From: Tragulus kanchil | Lineage: Eukaryota; Chordata; Mammalia; Artiodactyla; Tragulidae | NCBI GenBank assembly: GCA_022376925.1 | Contig: JAIOJX010000031.1 | Location: forward strand, 134,744,854 to 134,808,853 | DNA length: 64,000 nucleotides | Reading direction: 5' to 3' | In this document: positions 22,973-33,699 of the stretch, piece after piece | Layout of the letters: the number at the start of each line of letters is the position of its first letter | Numbering within the stretch: position 1 is the first letter of the stretch | Position numbers and translations under genes: made by a program | The notes under the pieces: generated by a model | What the model saw: the letters and a program-made list of their open reading frames with translations, nothing else | Databases searched by the model: none | What the model was told of the DNA's origin: nothing

Positions 22973-23246
22973 GATAGAAGTCATAGAACTTGAAGATTTG
23001 ACATCAGTGGTTGCTCCTGAGGAAACATCACAGAAGACTTCAAAGCAAATCTCTTCCTTAATGAAGATGAGACATTGGTTTCATATGATTTGCACTACTT
23101 CACCAAAAATTTTGTGTTGGATTCTTCTTGTTATTTTGGTCTTACTTATTATAATTTTGGCTATTGTGGTTGTTTTACTCAGGTTACAATGGAAATCTGT
23201 AATTGAAGACACCAGGTCCAATGGTTACCTGGGATTTGAAAACTAG
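22887..23246 (+). pseudogene. env: Foamy virus-like Env leader peptide
   Basis: ATG at 22887, inside the end of pol, as in foamy viruses. Trp at codons 10 and 13 (WLEW) matches the conserved WxxW of the foamy Env leader, which contacts Gag for budding. A hydrophobic anchor follows (about residues 70-98, rich in I/L/V). The frame runs to TAG at 23244-23246 but loses the SU phase near 23205-23212, where this copy has one A more than copy B ('attgaagac' versus 'attgagac'). Confidence 0.9.
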
Positions 23247-24165
23247 ATATCATGAGATACAACCTGAACAACATACAGATAGAACTAAAAGGCATATTCA
23301 TATTCATTTAGCTACTAAACCAGTAAACATAACGACTTATCCTCTGCCCCAAGGGATACATTTTGAACCTCATCCATGGCCCATTTTGGCCAAGGAGAGG
23401 GTCTTAGCTATCTCTCAAGTAATAATGGTTGATACAGAGACAATAATTGCTGAAACTGATTTGACCACTGCTCAAGCTGAATATTTGACACAAATGGTCA
23501 ATGAAGAAATGAGAGACTTGCAGTCTCTCATTCTTCCCTTTGATCTACCTACTGGGAATCCTGCTTCTCAAAAAGAGTACATTTTGAGGAAATGTTTTCA
23601 TGCCCTAGGGCATGGTTACCTAGTGGATTTTGGTGTGAAAAGGCAGTGGCCAGATAGTACATTTGTTCAAGATCAATGTCCACTACCAGGACATCTATAT
23701 AATGGAGGATCATATTCTGCACAAGAAGTATGGAAGTTCTATGTTTCCCCTAATGTTTCTACAGTAGCCAATAAGACATGGTATGAGACATACAGACCAG
23801 GATCCTATTATATCCCAAGGGACTTAAGAAAGAAAAGTAATTATGTGCTTTTTTGCACAGATGATTTATGCGGATCTTGGTATAATAATTTGAAAACCTT
23901 AGCTCAAAAGGAAAAAACTATTATGCAGTTTCTCCTTGAAAATTTGGTTGCCAATAGTACTTCTTCGTTGAAATCGGATCTTTTACCACCTGATTGGCAT
24001 TCTAATGGAAATAATAAGCTTTTCCGAGATACCACATTGTGGGATTCTTGTGCTAGGCCATTGTTGCCTATATTATTGAATTCTACAAGATATGAATGGT
24101 ACCTCTGGGAAGGAGATTGTGGAATTTATCACCACAATATATCCAAGCATCCTGCTTGTAAAAAC
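23203..24165 (+). pseudogene. env: Foamy virus-like Env surface subunit, 3'-truncated
   Basis: In the next phase from 23203 the frame stays open for about 320 codons. RTKR at 23281-23292 is a furin-type leader/SU cleavage site. Downstream come several N-glycosylation sequons (NVS, NKT, NST, NIS) and many Cys residues, consistent with the extracellular receptor-binding subunit. The viral frame ends where host sequence begins (about 24155-24172, short shared 'ctacagac'); the SU/TM cleavage site, fusion peptide and TM subunit are absent. It could not form a working envelope. Confidence 0.88.
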
Positions 24166-25190
24166 TCTACAGACACATGAGCAGAAGCTTTACCCTAGCT
24201 ACACAGTTCCCCAGACTTCTCAGTATGTATCTTTGAGAGAAACCACACAAACAAATATGTGTGCTAAGGCTTGTTCATTTCAGTTCAGTCACTCAGTTGT
24301 GTCCAGTTCTTTGCAGTCCCATGGACTGCAGCACACAGGGCTTTCACCATCTCCTGGAGCTTGCTCAGACTTATGCCCATTGACTCAGTGATGCCATCTA
24401 ACCATCACATCCTCTTCTGTCCCCTTCTCCTTCTTCCCTCAGTTTTTCCCAGCATCACGATCTTTTCCAGTGAGTGGTCTCTTTGCATCAGGTGGTCAAA
24501 GGACTGGAGCTTCAGCATCAGTCCTTTATTCAGGGTGATTTCCTTTAGGACAGACTGGCTTGAGCAGTCCAGGGGACTCTCAAGCGTCTTCTCCAATACC
24601 ACAGTTCAAAAGCTCAAGCTTGTACCTAAAGTTAAAATCACTGCAGCTGAGGTTTTAGTTTGGAGAGCAATATTTCGAATATAACGAATGTTATGAAAGT
24701 TTTCACAACGTTTGGTGTAATGGTTCAATTCATATATGTCAGAAAGTATAGAGATTCATTGAATGTGGAAAGCATTTAATGAAACAGTGCATTCTGAGGT
24801 TTCATCACAGAACTCATTTGTAACCATAATCATTACAAATGTAATGAATTCAGTAAATTTTGCACTGATCTTAAATTAGCCTACCTATGAGACAATCCAT
24901 AATAGGAATAAGTAAGTCTGCAGTTCTCTCAGGATTAATGTGAGATCGTTATGTACTTCAGAATCATTACAAGTCACAGTGCATTAAAACTTATGAAGTG
25001 ATTTGTATGTGACATGAAAACGTGTAAATTGGCCATCATTTTCACTTTGTAAATGTTCTATTAATGGAGTTTTCTTCAAGAAGCTGCACTACAATTTATG
25101 CTTTTCAACCTCAAGTCTGAAATCTGTTGATCTCTAACTTCATGACAGGCCTTTGATGATGGTCTCTGGGAAAGAGAAAATGAAGTCAGG
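24160..25190 (+). pseudogene. Module A: fossil zinc-finger tail and 3' flank
   Basis: Aligns with 56815-58500 of module B, e.g. 'gagcagaagctttaccctag' here against 'gagcagaagctttattctag' there. It holds decayed C2H2 finger text without an open frame, interrupted by a BovB insertion at 24270-24605. It is what remains of the module A zinc-finger exon. Confidence 0.75.
24270..24605 (-). mobile_element. BovB / Bov-A-type element, antisense
   Basis: Reads 'cagttcagtcactcagttgt' at 24281 followed by the characteristic cattle-type text to about 24605, i.e. the reverse complement of the BovB 3' end. Diagnostic for ruminants. Absent at the equivalent module B site near 56920, so it postdates the module duplication. 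Confidence 0.85.
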
Positions 25191-25194
25191 GCAA

Positions 25195-25285
25195 TTCCCT
25201 GGCAGTCCAGTGGTTAGGACTTGGCACTCACACAGCCAGGCTGATGAGTTCAGTCCATGGTCAAAAAACTAAGATCCCATAAGCG
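25195..25285 (+). repeat. CHR SINE fragment
   Basis: 'ttccctggcagtccagtggt' start and 'aactaagatcccataagc' end; its paralogue is at 60466-60560, so it predates the module duplication. Confidence 0.7.
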
Positions 25286-25289
25286 AAAA

Positions 25290-25765
25290 AAATTTTTGTT
25301 TAGTGGAGTCAAACTTCATAAATCAATGAAGCAGAGTCCGCTTGCCTGCCAACTCATGTGCCCCACTGGCATCCCATATTACATCTGCTCTTGCCTTTCA
25401 CTTTGCTTCTTCCTGAATTCCTTCTGCACTGAGACACAAAGAACCTGAGACTCAGTAAATCCAGACTCCGGGTACTGGAACCTCAACCAAGGGGGAGAAG
25501 ATAACTGTCTGCTGCCCACAAACATACAGAACCCAGACAGTTGGAATCAGAAGGCTGATGATGCTGACTCCTGATTACCTCACTATCACGCAATCAAAGA
25601 AGTATTCATGAGCTGAGCACACCCTCTTTGAGTCATTGCTATGAAACATTTCACACCCCTCTCTTGTTTGAGAATTTGGAAGCCATTATCCCACTGTAGC
25701 CCCTTTGCTTTATTGCAAAGCAATAAAGCTAACCTTTTCTACTTCACCCAAAAAGAAAAAGAAAA
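25290..25765 (+). mobile_element. Probable solo LTR shared by both modules
   Basis: About 470 bp ending with 'agcaataaagctaaccttt', a poly(A)-signal arrangement like an LTR R/U5; paralogous to 60560-61020. Family not identified and ends not defined. Confidence 0.4.
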
Positions 25766-27540
25766 AACACCTACTGCCTATGCCTGAAATTCCTGCCTTC
25801 TTCACTTGGAAAAAGACACTTGGCTTCATGCTAATTATTTATTACATATGCTTGCCACAGCACACAAACATTCCACTATTCAATATGGGTCTCAAAAAAG
25901 GCCTGTTAAATGCTATTTAAATTGCCAGCGATATTTCTACTCTAGTTTTAATAAAGTTAAGTTTTGGAAATATTTACTACATAAAAGAATGAAACAATTT
26001 ACTCAAGTAATTTTCCAAATCCTATTAAAATTTCAGTTTCAAATTATGCTAGTACTCAGTGTGTTATGTTGTTTGCTTTTATACTGTAATAAAATATTCT
26101 CAGTTGTTTCTTTAGCAGTATTTTTTTCTGCCACATATATTTATCCTGTTTAATAGCAATGGATTCCTGGGTTGTTACGGGACTCTTGTGACGTGGTAAT
26201 ACTTATAAGGCAATGACAGGTTCAAAGCAGATGCATTACAAACATGAAGAGACAGTTACTTTGCAGCTGTAGTTCAATGAAAGAACTGGAATAGCAAAAG
26301 AGTGACATGAAGTCTTTTCTTGGGGACACTCGGTGTCCCTCACATTGAATTTGTTTGCAACCAAGAGTAATGTATTTATCTTTGATAAGTGATGTTGATT
26401 TTGCTTTGTATTATCTTTTTAGCTGAGCTGCATAGTTTGCAGGATCTTAGTTCCTTGACCAGGGATTGAATCTGGATCCCACAGGTAAAAGCAATATGTC
26501 CTAGCTATGGACCGCCAGGGAATTCCCTGATTTATATTATCTTTAATATGAATTTTATTATTCATTTCTATTACTAGTATTTTATGATAGATTTTTGAAT
26601 CTTCATTTGGAATTTACTTGATCATTTTGTTTACTTTCTCATTGTCTATTTGTCTGTTTTCTTTCCCCCTAGTAATTCTGGCCTCATAAATTGAGTTGAC
26701 AAGTGCTTCCTCCATTTCTTTTTTTGAAAGGAAATCTTACAGAATTGCCAGTAATTCTTTTTAAATTGGATAAAAGTTGTCAGATGCCATTGTTGCATTG
26801 TTGTTAAATTGCCTTTTGTAAAGCATAGCTCCCGAGTGTTGAATATTAGGCAAAAGACTGCAAGGGAAAGTGAAGTGGAAATGTTTATTACTCAGAATTT
26901 GGAGGCGGTATAACCTAGAGCTGGAGGGAACATGTTAGAAGTCCAGACAGGGGCTAGGCAGAGCATGGGCCATATACCTTCCTTAGGATTCAGAGATGGG
27001 CTGTTTGGATTGGATTGGTCAATTCAAACCAAAAAGAGTAGGAATTGCTAAACTTCAGTCGGGTACGGAGGGTCCTATCTAAAGAACAAGTAGGGGAAGG
27101 CAGATTGTGCTGGGGGAGTTTGGTTCTCACAAAGACAGTACAGGGAGTCCTGTCCTGTGACTGCTGTTAGCCATGATGTGACGTCAGGGAAAGACTGGTG
27201 TTGGTTCAGGATCCCTGCAGGACACTAGGCTACACCAGTAGCCATATGGTGAAGAAGTTTAAGTTCTCCAAGTCACTATCTCTGCTTATGGATTTCTTTC
27301 TTAGGTGCTGGGCGTTTTGAAATTACAGATTTACATTGCAATTCAAGGCAGTTATTCAAATAATTTGTTTAATATTATTGCTTTGTTTTAGGTATGGGTT
27401 TTGTGGAATTAGTCCATTTCATCTTAGTTGTCAAGTATAATTATGTAGGATTTTTGTAAAAGTACCTTTCTGTTTTCATGTCTGTATTTTCTGTAGTGAT
27501 ACTCCCTTTTTCAAATCCAGTATTAGTAATTTTACTTAGA
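25766..27540. other. Non-coding 3' flank of module A
   Basis: 25766-26400 is paralogous to 61040-61680. A CHR fragment lies at 26415-26530 (minus), the counterpart of 61700-61805. 26820-27300 has possible LTR-like text that I cannot assign. No gene seen. Confidence 0.5.
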
Positions 27541-27555
27541 GTGAACAAATCATTT

Positions 27556-27832
27556 GGGGGGGGCGGGGCGGGCGGGCCACTTCTATTGGTCTTTTATTTG
27601 TCTATTTTCATCCATCTTTGTTCTTTGGACCGTGTGGGCCTCCTACCGCGGAGGCCCCTGTTGTCGCAAAGCACCGGCTCTGGGCTCATGCGCTCCAGAG
27701 CTCTGGTTCGGTAATTGGACGCATCAGTCTAGCCTCTCCGTAGCACGTGGGATCCCCCCAGGCCAAGGATTGAACTGGCGCCCCTTGCACTGCAAGGCTG
27801 TGTCCTTACCCAGTGGACCACCAGGGAAGCCC
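27556..27832 (-). repeat. Young SINE, long C-rich subfamily
   Basis: Minus-strand copy with the C-rich domain, truncated at its 3' end, bounded by 'aacaaatcattt' at about 27544 and 27833. Confidence 0.8.
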
Positions 27833-27844
27833 CAACAAATCATT

Positions 27845-29210
27845 TTTGATAGAAGATGCAGGTATCACAATATAGTAGTGTATTTACAGTCATTTATCAC
27901 CTTCTGTGAGATCATACATGTCTGCCCCTCGATATCACACTTGACCAATAGACTAAGGCACCCTTTCTTTCACTTGAGATGATGGCACTTCTTTGCCCAT
28001 TTAATGCAATCTTGTCTTTTGAGTATAAAAAAGACAAGATTTAGTATGAGTTGAGAGCCATGTTTCAAGTTTAAATGAAAGCTTTCAAAGTTTTTATTGC
28101 TTCTTGTAACCCTGTCTTCTCTCTAATGCAAGAATGACCTTGGATAGACTGAAATTTTATGGTGAATGACAGAATCGAATTTTAGAAACAAGAGGTGTAT
28201 AATGATAGACACGGTAAGGGTCCAGAGGGTGAAGGCTGTGGTTTGATGGGTCCTCTGCCCCTTTAGATCCATGACTTACTTGTAGCAGTATGGCTGCTGG
28301 GTGACCAAGTTTGAAAATTGCAAGTAAAACTCTCCTCATTTTTAGATTTTGTCTGATTTTCAGCAAAACGTTGGTCTCATATTTTTCCTAATGCTAGCTA
28401 CTAATTAAATGACCATCATAGTTTTAATAGTTTAATAAGAAAAGTGAGTTTTTGAATATCCTATTTACACCTAAAGAACAGAGAAAAAGTAAACGAAGAA
28501 GCTGTGAGGGAGAGAGCATGTCGTTGGCCTTTGTTCTTTTTCCTAAGAGTATAACGTGCAATGGTCGATGCTTCACTAAACTCACTAGGCTAATTATTTC
28601 AGTCTGTAAGAACAACATGCCGGACAACTTAAACTTACAGTCATGCAAGTCAGGTATATCTCAAACTGGGAGTGGGAAGTGGGGGCAGAATGTGATTTTC
28701 AAAGGCAAGTAAAACACTTTAGCAAAGAGAACAGTGCTATTTGTAAGAAGTTTTAAAAAGTGCTTTGCATTTTTAAAAGCAATGGTTAGTGACGGTAATT
28801 ATTACATGTCATAGTGCTCCAGTTTCGGATGTTAGGTTATGCCCCTAAGGCTCTGGAACTAAGAGAGTATTGAGTTAATCGTTCCAGCAGAATGAGGAAA
28901 AGAAAGATGTTGGTGTGAAATGGCCCTCTCTACAGTGGGAGAATTTTTTTATTACACATTCAAGTTTGTAATATAGAGGCATAATTACCAAACAGCAACC
29001 ACTTAAGAATTTCACCTTTCGCACCACAGAATTGCTTGCGCTTGGCTGCAAGGACGTGGCGGCAACCTGCTGGCAGAAGCAGATTTTATTGTAACCATTC
29101 TCCACTTGTTAGGAGGAAACATATTAGCTTCCTCCCTAAAGTAGCCCAGACGACTCTAAGGTTTTACTCCCAAAGGTTCAAGACAGTTAAGTGAGCACTT
29201 TCAGGGCACT
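27845..29210. other. Intergenic DNA upstream of module B promoter
   Basis: No gene or clear repeat seen apart from the start of duplication D9 at 28641. Confidence 0.5.
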
Positions 29211-29214
29211 GAGA

Positions 29215-29443
29215 GGGACCATGTCTCCCGCCCACCTGGGTCTCAGGGCACAGAACCGCCCTCGCTTCGCCCTCGGAAGGAGCGCTCCGCCCAGGCCCCG
29301 CCCACGAAAGCAGCGCAACGCCCAGGCCGCGGCCCTGAGGGAAACCGGCGGCTAACTGCTAGCTTGCGCAATTGCGTACGGAACCGGAAGTGCGGAGCGC
29401 GGAGTGGACGTTGGAGCACCGAGTGGACGGAGGACGGCAGCGG
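29215..29443 (+). promoter_or_regulatory. Duplicate copy of KZNF promoter and exon 1
   Basis: Same content as 30369-30597: CpG-rich, ACCGGAAGTG ETS site, TTGCGCAA, and an exon 1 donor after 29443 (GCGG then GTAAGC). Within duplication D9 and probably not a second promoter. Confidence 0.75.
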
Positions 29444-30368
29444 GTAAGCGTTTGCTTTCTAGTGTAAATTTCTGCTACGCCTCCAGTTTTACTCAGACCT
29501 CAGGGTTTTTGGATCGACTAGTTATTCGAAATCTCAGCACCCAGCCCTTCCACTCCCTGGTAAATCCAGAAGCCCCCGTACGGGTCGGGTATTTTGGTTT
29601 TAGATTCGTTTGGGAATCGGTAGCTCAGCTTTGCTTTTCTGCCTTAAGTCCACGTAGGCGCCTCCTTTCGCTCCAGTGTCCTGTTGAGGAGCCTGTTAGT
29701 CCCTCCGCCCTACGTACAGCCCTCTTGCTGAGCGGATCGGCGCCTCTCTCCAGCCTCTTTCTCTGACCCCGGGGGCAGCGCCGGCCGCCCAGCCCAAAGC
29801 GATCATGCAAGTTATCTCAAACTGGGAGTGGGAAGTGGGGCAGAATGTGATTTTCAAAGGCAAGTAAAACACTTTAGCAAAGAGAACAGTGCTATTTGTA
29901 AGAAGTTTTAAAAAGTGCTTTGCATTTTAAAAGCAATGGTTAGTGACGGTAATTATTACATGTCATAGTGCTCCAGTTTCGGATGTTAGGTTATGCCCCT
30001 AAGGCTCTGGAACTAAGAGAGTATTGAGTTAATCGTTCCAGCAGAATGAGGAAAAGAAAGATGTTGGTGTGAAATGGCCCTCTCTACAGTGGGAGAATTT
30101 TTTTATTACACATTCAAGTTTGTAATATAGAGGCATAATTACCAAACAGCAACCACTTAAGAATTTCACCTTTCGCACCACAGAATTGCTTGCGCTTGGC
30201 TGCAAGGACGTGGCGGCAACCTGCTGGCAGAAGCAGATTTTATTGTAACCATTCTCCACTTGTTAGGAGGAAACATATTAGCTTCCTCCCTAAAGTAGCC
30301 CAGACGACTCTAAGGTTTTACTCCCAAAGGTTCAAGACAGTTAAGTGAGCACTTTCAGGGCACTGAGA

Positions 30369-30597
30369 GGGACCATGTCTCCCGCCCACCTGGGTCTCAG
30401 GGCACAGAACCGCCCTCGCTTCGCCCTCGGAAGGAGCGCTCCGCCCAGGCCCCGCCCACGAAAGCAGCGCAACGCCCAGGCCGCGGCCCTGAGGGAAACC
30501 GGCGGCTAACTGCTAGCTTGCGCAATTGCGTACGGAACCGGAAGTGCGGAGCGCGGAGTGGACGTTGGAGCACCGAGTGGACGGAGGACGGCAGCGG
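30369..30597 (+). promoter_or_regulatory. CpG-rich promoter and 5' UTR exon of module B KZNF gene
   Basis: A CpG-dense stretch with many GC boxes, a palindromic TTGCGCAA (about 30518-30525) and a consensus ETS site ACCGGAAGTG at 30537-30546, typical of KZNF promoters. The transcribed exon 1 probably starts near 30540 and ends at 30597, where CAGCGG is followed by the donor GTAAGC. Open frames through it are by-products of high GC. Exon 2 lies 4 kb downstream. Confidence 0.75.
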
Positions 30598-31039
30598 GTA
30601 AGCGTTTGCTTTCTAGTGTAAATTTCTGCTACGCCTCCAGTTTTACTCAGACCTCAGGGTTTTTGGATCGACTAGTTATTCGAAATCTCAGCACCCAGCC
30701 CTTCCACTCCCTGGTAAATCCAGAAGCCCCCGTACGGGTCGGGTATTTTGGTTTTAGATTCGTTTGGGAATCGGTAGCTCAGCTTTGCTTTTCTGCCTTA
30801 AGTCCACGTAGGCGCCTCCTTTCGCTCCAGTGTCCTGTTGAGGAGCCTGTTAGTCCCTCCGCCCTACGTACAGCCCTCTTGCTGAGCGGATCGGCGCCTC
30901 TCTTCTCCAGCCTCTTTCTCTGGACCCCGGGGGGCAGCGCCGGCCGCCCAGCCCAAAGCGAGGCCCCATCCTCGACCGCAACGTGGCGAAACCCTTTGTG
31001 TCCTTGTGGGCGGGAGGAGGGGACCCGGGCGAACTTCAG

Positions 31040-31697
31040 GCCCATAACCCTTTAAGTTTCAGCGCAGAAAAAATCAGTGAGAGGCAAAGTGATAGATAGA
31101 AGTGATTTATTAGAACACGAGTTTGCGAAACTTACAGATTGGCAGCTACGAATATGTAAAGCCCAGAGAACTTACTAAGCTACAACTTTATAATCAGAGG
31201 GAAAATGGCGAGGGGGTCCTTGTCTTTCTTTGAACAGATGTCACGCTTCCCGCATCAGCCCCTTCTCCAGGTTGTGCAGAGGAGTTTTTTAATTCCTACG
31301 TGCTCAAGCTAGTTTCACAAATTACTGCTTTTTATGTGTGCACGGAGCACACAGAAAAATTTACTGAAATTGACTGAAGTCACTGGACAGGATGTGGGGT
31401 TCATGCCATCATTGTTTTATTGTTTGGGGGCTCATCTTGTGTTTCTGTGTAACGGCTTTGTTGTTAAGCAAGCCCGCTTTCTTGAGTAATTATTAACTTA
31501 CAGGAGTCTCCTGTATATGTTATACTGACAATCTCTTAGTGGAATTAACTATTGAATCACCTATTTTGTCCCTTTACTTGGTCTCTATCTCTGGGATTCA
31601 GGAGAGCCCGCCCCTGTCTTGAGACCCCTGCTCCCCAGCGCCTCTGTCCTCCGGTCTCCTCAGGCCATTCCCACCTTGCAGGCCTCCCCTACATTGT
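31040..31697 (-). mobile_element. Antisense ERV LTR in intron 1
   Basis: Minus-strand reading starts TGTAGGGGAGGCC at 31697; AATAAA lies on the minus strand at 31106-31111, followed by 'ctctcactgattttttctgc', matching the LTR family at 1200-3561. It sits 0.5 kb downstream of KZNF exon 1. The U5 end is not defined. Confidence 0.6.
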
Positions 31698-31699
31698 CA

Positions 31700-32480
31700 G
31701 GAGGTGACCTGAGCTAGCCTGTGACACACAGTGGCCTTCTGTCCCAAATGCCACAAGGTGGAAAACGTCTTTTTCTGTAGGCAGACGTCTAATTTAGACG
31801 CCATCCTGTAAATACGTGGCTAGAGGGCTCAGGAAAAGCAGAGAATGAGCAGCTGCGAAAAACTGCGAATGAGAAACGGATAAGGGAGAATCTGTAGGGA
31901 CAGAGCAGGTGGCTGGGGGACTTGTAAAAAGAATGAAATGAAACTAAGCATTGAAAATAGCAGGTGGATGAAGAGGCAAAAATTTTTGCAAGTTGGATCT
32001 CCAGATATTGGCTATGTCAACCTAAAAAACAGTGCACAGCAGGAGAGTTTTGACTTAAGTTTTATTTGGGGGCAAAATGAGGACTATACCCCAGGAGACA
32101 GCACCTCAGCTCTGAGAAACTTCTCCAGAGAGGTATGGGTTACGATCAGAATATGTGTGACTTTGATGAAGAGGAAGGACATGTAGTTCATCACTTTTTT
32201 TTTTTAACAGAAGGTTTCTGCTCAGCTCATGAAGCTTTTGCTAATCATGAGGAACAGTCATCACCATGAAGGATTTTAGTGCTTTTGTAGATATGGGAAC
32301 ATATAAAAATAGGGTTCATAAAATCGGCTCCTGAAAATATATAACTATCTGAAGACCTGTTCTGCCAGTTTTTCCCCCAGGAACAGCCACCTCATTTCTG
32401 CTCTCCACTGTGAACTCTATTCAGCGGATATTGAAGACCAGCTGCTGCAGCAGCATATGAATGAATCCTTGTAGAAGTAG
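31700..32480 (+). other. Intron 1, no recognised element
   Basis: Non-coding sequence between the LTR and the BovB fragment; nothing further recognised. Confidence 0.45.
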
Positions 32481-32489
32481 ACAGGTAGA

Positions 32490-32890
32490 TTGTTATTGTT
32501 GTTATTTAGTTGCTAAGTTGTGTTTGACTCCTTGTGGCCCTATGGACTGCAGCACACCAGGCTCCTCGGTCCTCCACTTTCTCCCAAAGTTTGGTCAAAC
32601 TCAGGTCCATTGAGTCAGTGATGGGATCAAACCATCTTGTTTTCTGCCGCATCAGGGTCTTTTCCAGTGAGTCAGCTGTTCGCATCAGGTGGCCAAAGTA
32701 GTGGAGCTTCAGCCTCAGCATCGATCCTTCCAGTGAGTATTCAGGGCTGATTTTCTTCAGGATCGACTGGTTTGATGGCCTTGCAGTCCAAGGGACTCTC
32801 CAGAGTCTTCTCCAGCACCACAGTTTGAAAGCATCAGTTCTTCAGTGCTCAGCCATCTTTGTGGTCCAGCTCTCCCATCCATACATGACT
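32490..32890 (-). mobile_element. BovB LINE 3' fragment, antisense
   Basis: Clear BovB text in reverse complement ('tatggactgcagcacaccag', 'gtccaagggactctccagag', ending '...cccatccatacatgactg'). Confidence 0.9.
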
Positions 32891-32929
32891 GCTACCAGAT
32901 AGGTAGATGGTAAGTGCCCATTTGTAACT

Positions 32930-33460
32930 GACAGAGAGTAATGTAGAGGGGCCGTGAGTCAGTGGTGGGGTAGGGGCAATGAAGGAGAAGCACTTCACAG
33001 AGAGTGGCGTGAGAGGAGGAAGGAGCTGGAATCCTAGGCTACAGAGCAGCATGGAACTGGAACAGAAAGAAGATAAAGTGTGAGCAGAAGGAGAAGAGGA
33101 AGTGAGAGAACAGGAGGGATGCAGCACCTGGGGTGCCAGAGACGGAGTGTAACAGAGAGAGAAGGGGTGTAACTAGCTGGAGGGCAGAGAGAGAGAAGGG
33201 GAAAGGAAGAGGCAGAAATTCTACCTAGAGATGTAGGGCAGTCAGAAAGGTGCAAAGGACAACATCTCTAGGGGGAACAGGTTGCAGAAAGGAGAAGGAC
33301 AAGTGGGAGGGGAGAAATAGGAGGGCAGAAACAGCAGGTGCGCAGAGGAGAGCAGAGGGGAAGAAAAAAGGAGTGGAAGGAAACAGAGAGACAAGCGGAA
33401 GAAAAGGGAGACGCCTGGTGATGCAGGTTGGTAGTGGACCTGGAGGAGGATGGACGGGGC
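32930..33460 (+). other. Purine-rich (GA) tract
   Basis: About 500 bp in which the plus strand is dominated by G and A (gagaaggagaagaggaag-like runs). Open frames on both strands are low-complexity artefacts. Confidence 0.7.
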
Positions 33461-33699
33461 ATCATTTAGCCATGGATGTGTGACTTTTTGTTTTAGGATG
33501 TAATAAAATATCTTCAGTTATACAGATGAGGATGAGAATTGCAGAACTCCTGTCTTGTGCATTTTGTAATTATTTGTATCAGAGGATAACTTCCATTTGC
33601 AAACCCTATTTAGCCAGGGGGCAGGGATTTGATTTACTCAGTTGCGACCCCCTTCCCTTTTTCTGATATGGCAGAAGAGTAGGAAGAGGACGTGGGTCA

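Larger units (their letters stand above)
21027..23219. repeat. Tandem duplication D8 (21027-22097 / 22148-23219), partly diverged
   Basis: Shift 1121. The first ~555 bp (to about 21580 / 22701) look identical, then roughly 20 differences appear in about 510 bp. This is unlike the other duplications and suggests that two different proviral copies or haplotypes are represented. Confidence 0.85.
14854..24165 (+). mobile_element. Endogenous foamy virus-like (spumavirus) provirus, defective
   Basis: Order: 5' LTR, primer-binding site, gag, pol, env, all on the plus strand. The spumavirus assignment rests on several independent features: the N-terminal GPWGVGDRWN motif and YxxLGL motif in Gag, a separate pol ATG overlapping gag, RT and integrase C-terminal text typical of foamy Pol, env starting inside pol, and an Env leader with Trp10/Trp13 and an RTKR site. 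Host module A sequence resumes near 24165 with a stretch equivalent to 56815 of module B, so the 3' part of env, any accessory genes and the 3' LTR are missing. After removing the apparent assembly duplications the element is roughly 5.9 kb. The LTR start could alternatively be TG at 14842. Confidence 0.9.
28641..30960. repeat. Tandem duplication D9 (28641-29800 / 29803-30960)
   Basis: Direct repeat, shift 1154-1157, containing the whole CpG-rich promoter and exon 1 of the KZNF gene. Copies differ by a few single-base indels ('gtgggggcag' versus 'gtggggcag', 'tctctcc' versus 'tctcttctcc'). Probable assembly overlap. Confidence 0.9.

Noticed and set aside
14854..24165. Recently acquired or exogenous virus
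   Set aside because: Fixed in host sequence on both sides, with a nested solo LTR, stops, frameshift and deletions; it is an old defective endogenous copy.
14854..24165. Betaretrovirus or ERV-L identity for the main provirus
   Set aside because: No Cys-His knuckle in Gag, separate pol ATG, Env leader WxxW, and Gag/Pol text is foamy-type; only the nested solo LTR is class II-like.
29404..31055. Frames of 120-165 codons at the CpG-rich promoter
   Set aside because: GC-rich, span the exon 1 donor, differ between the two copies by frameshift, and resemble no family.
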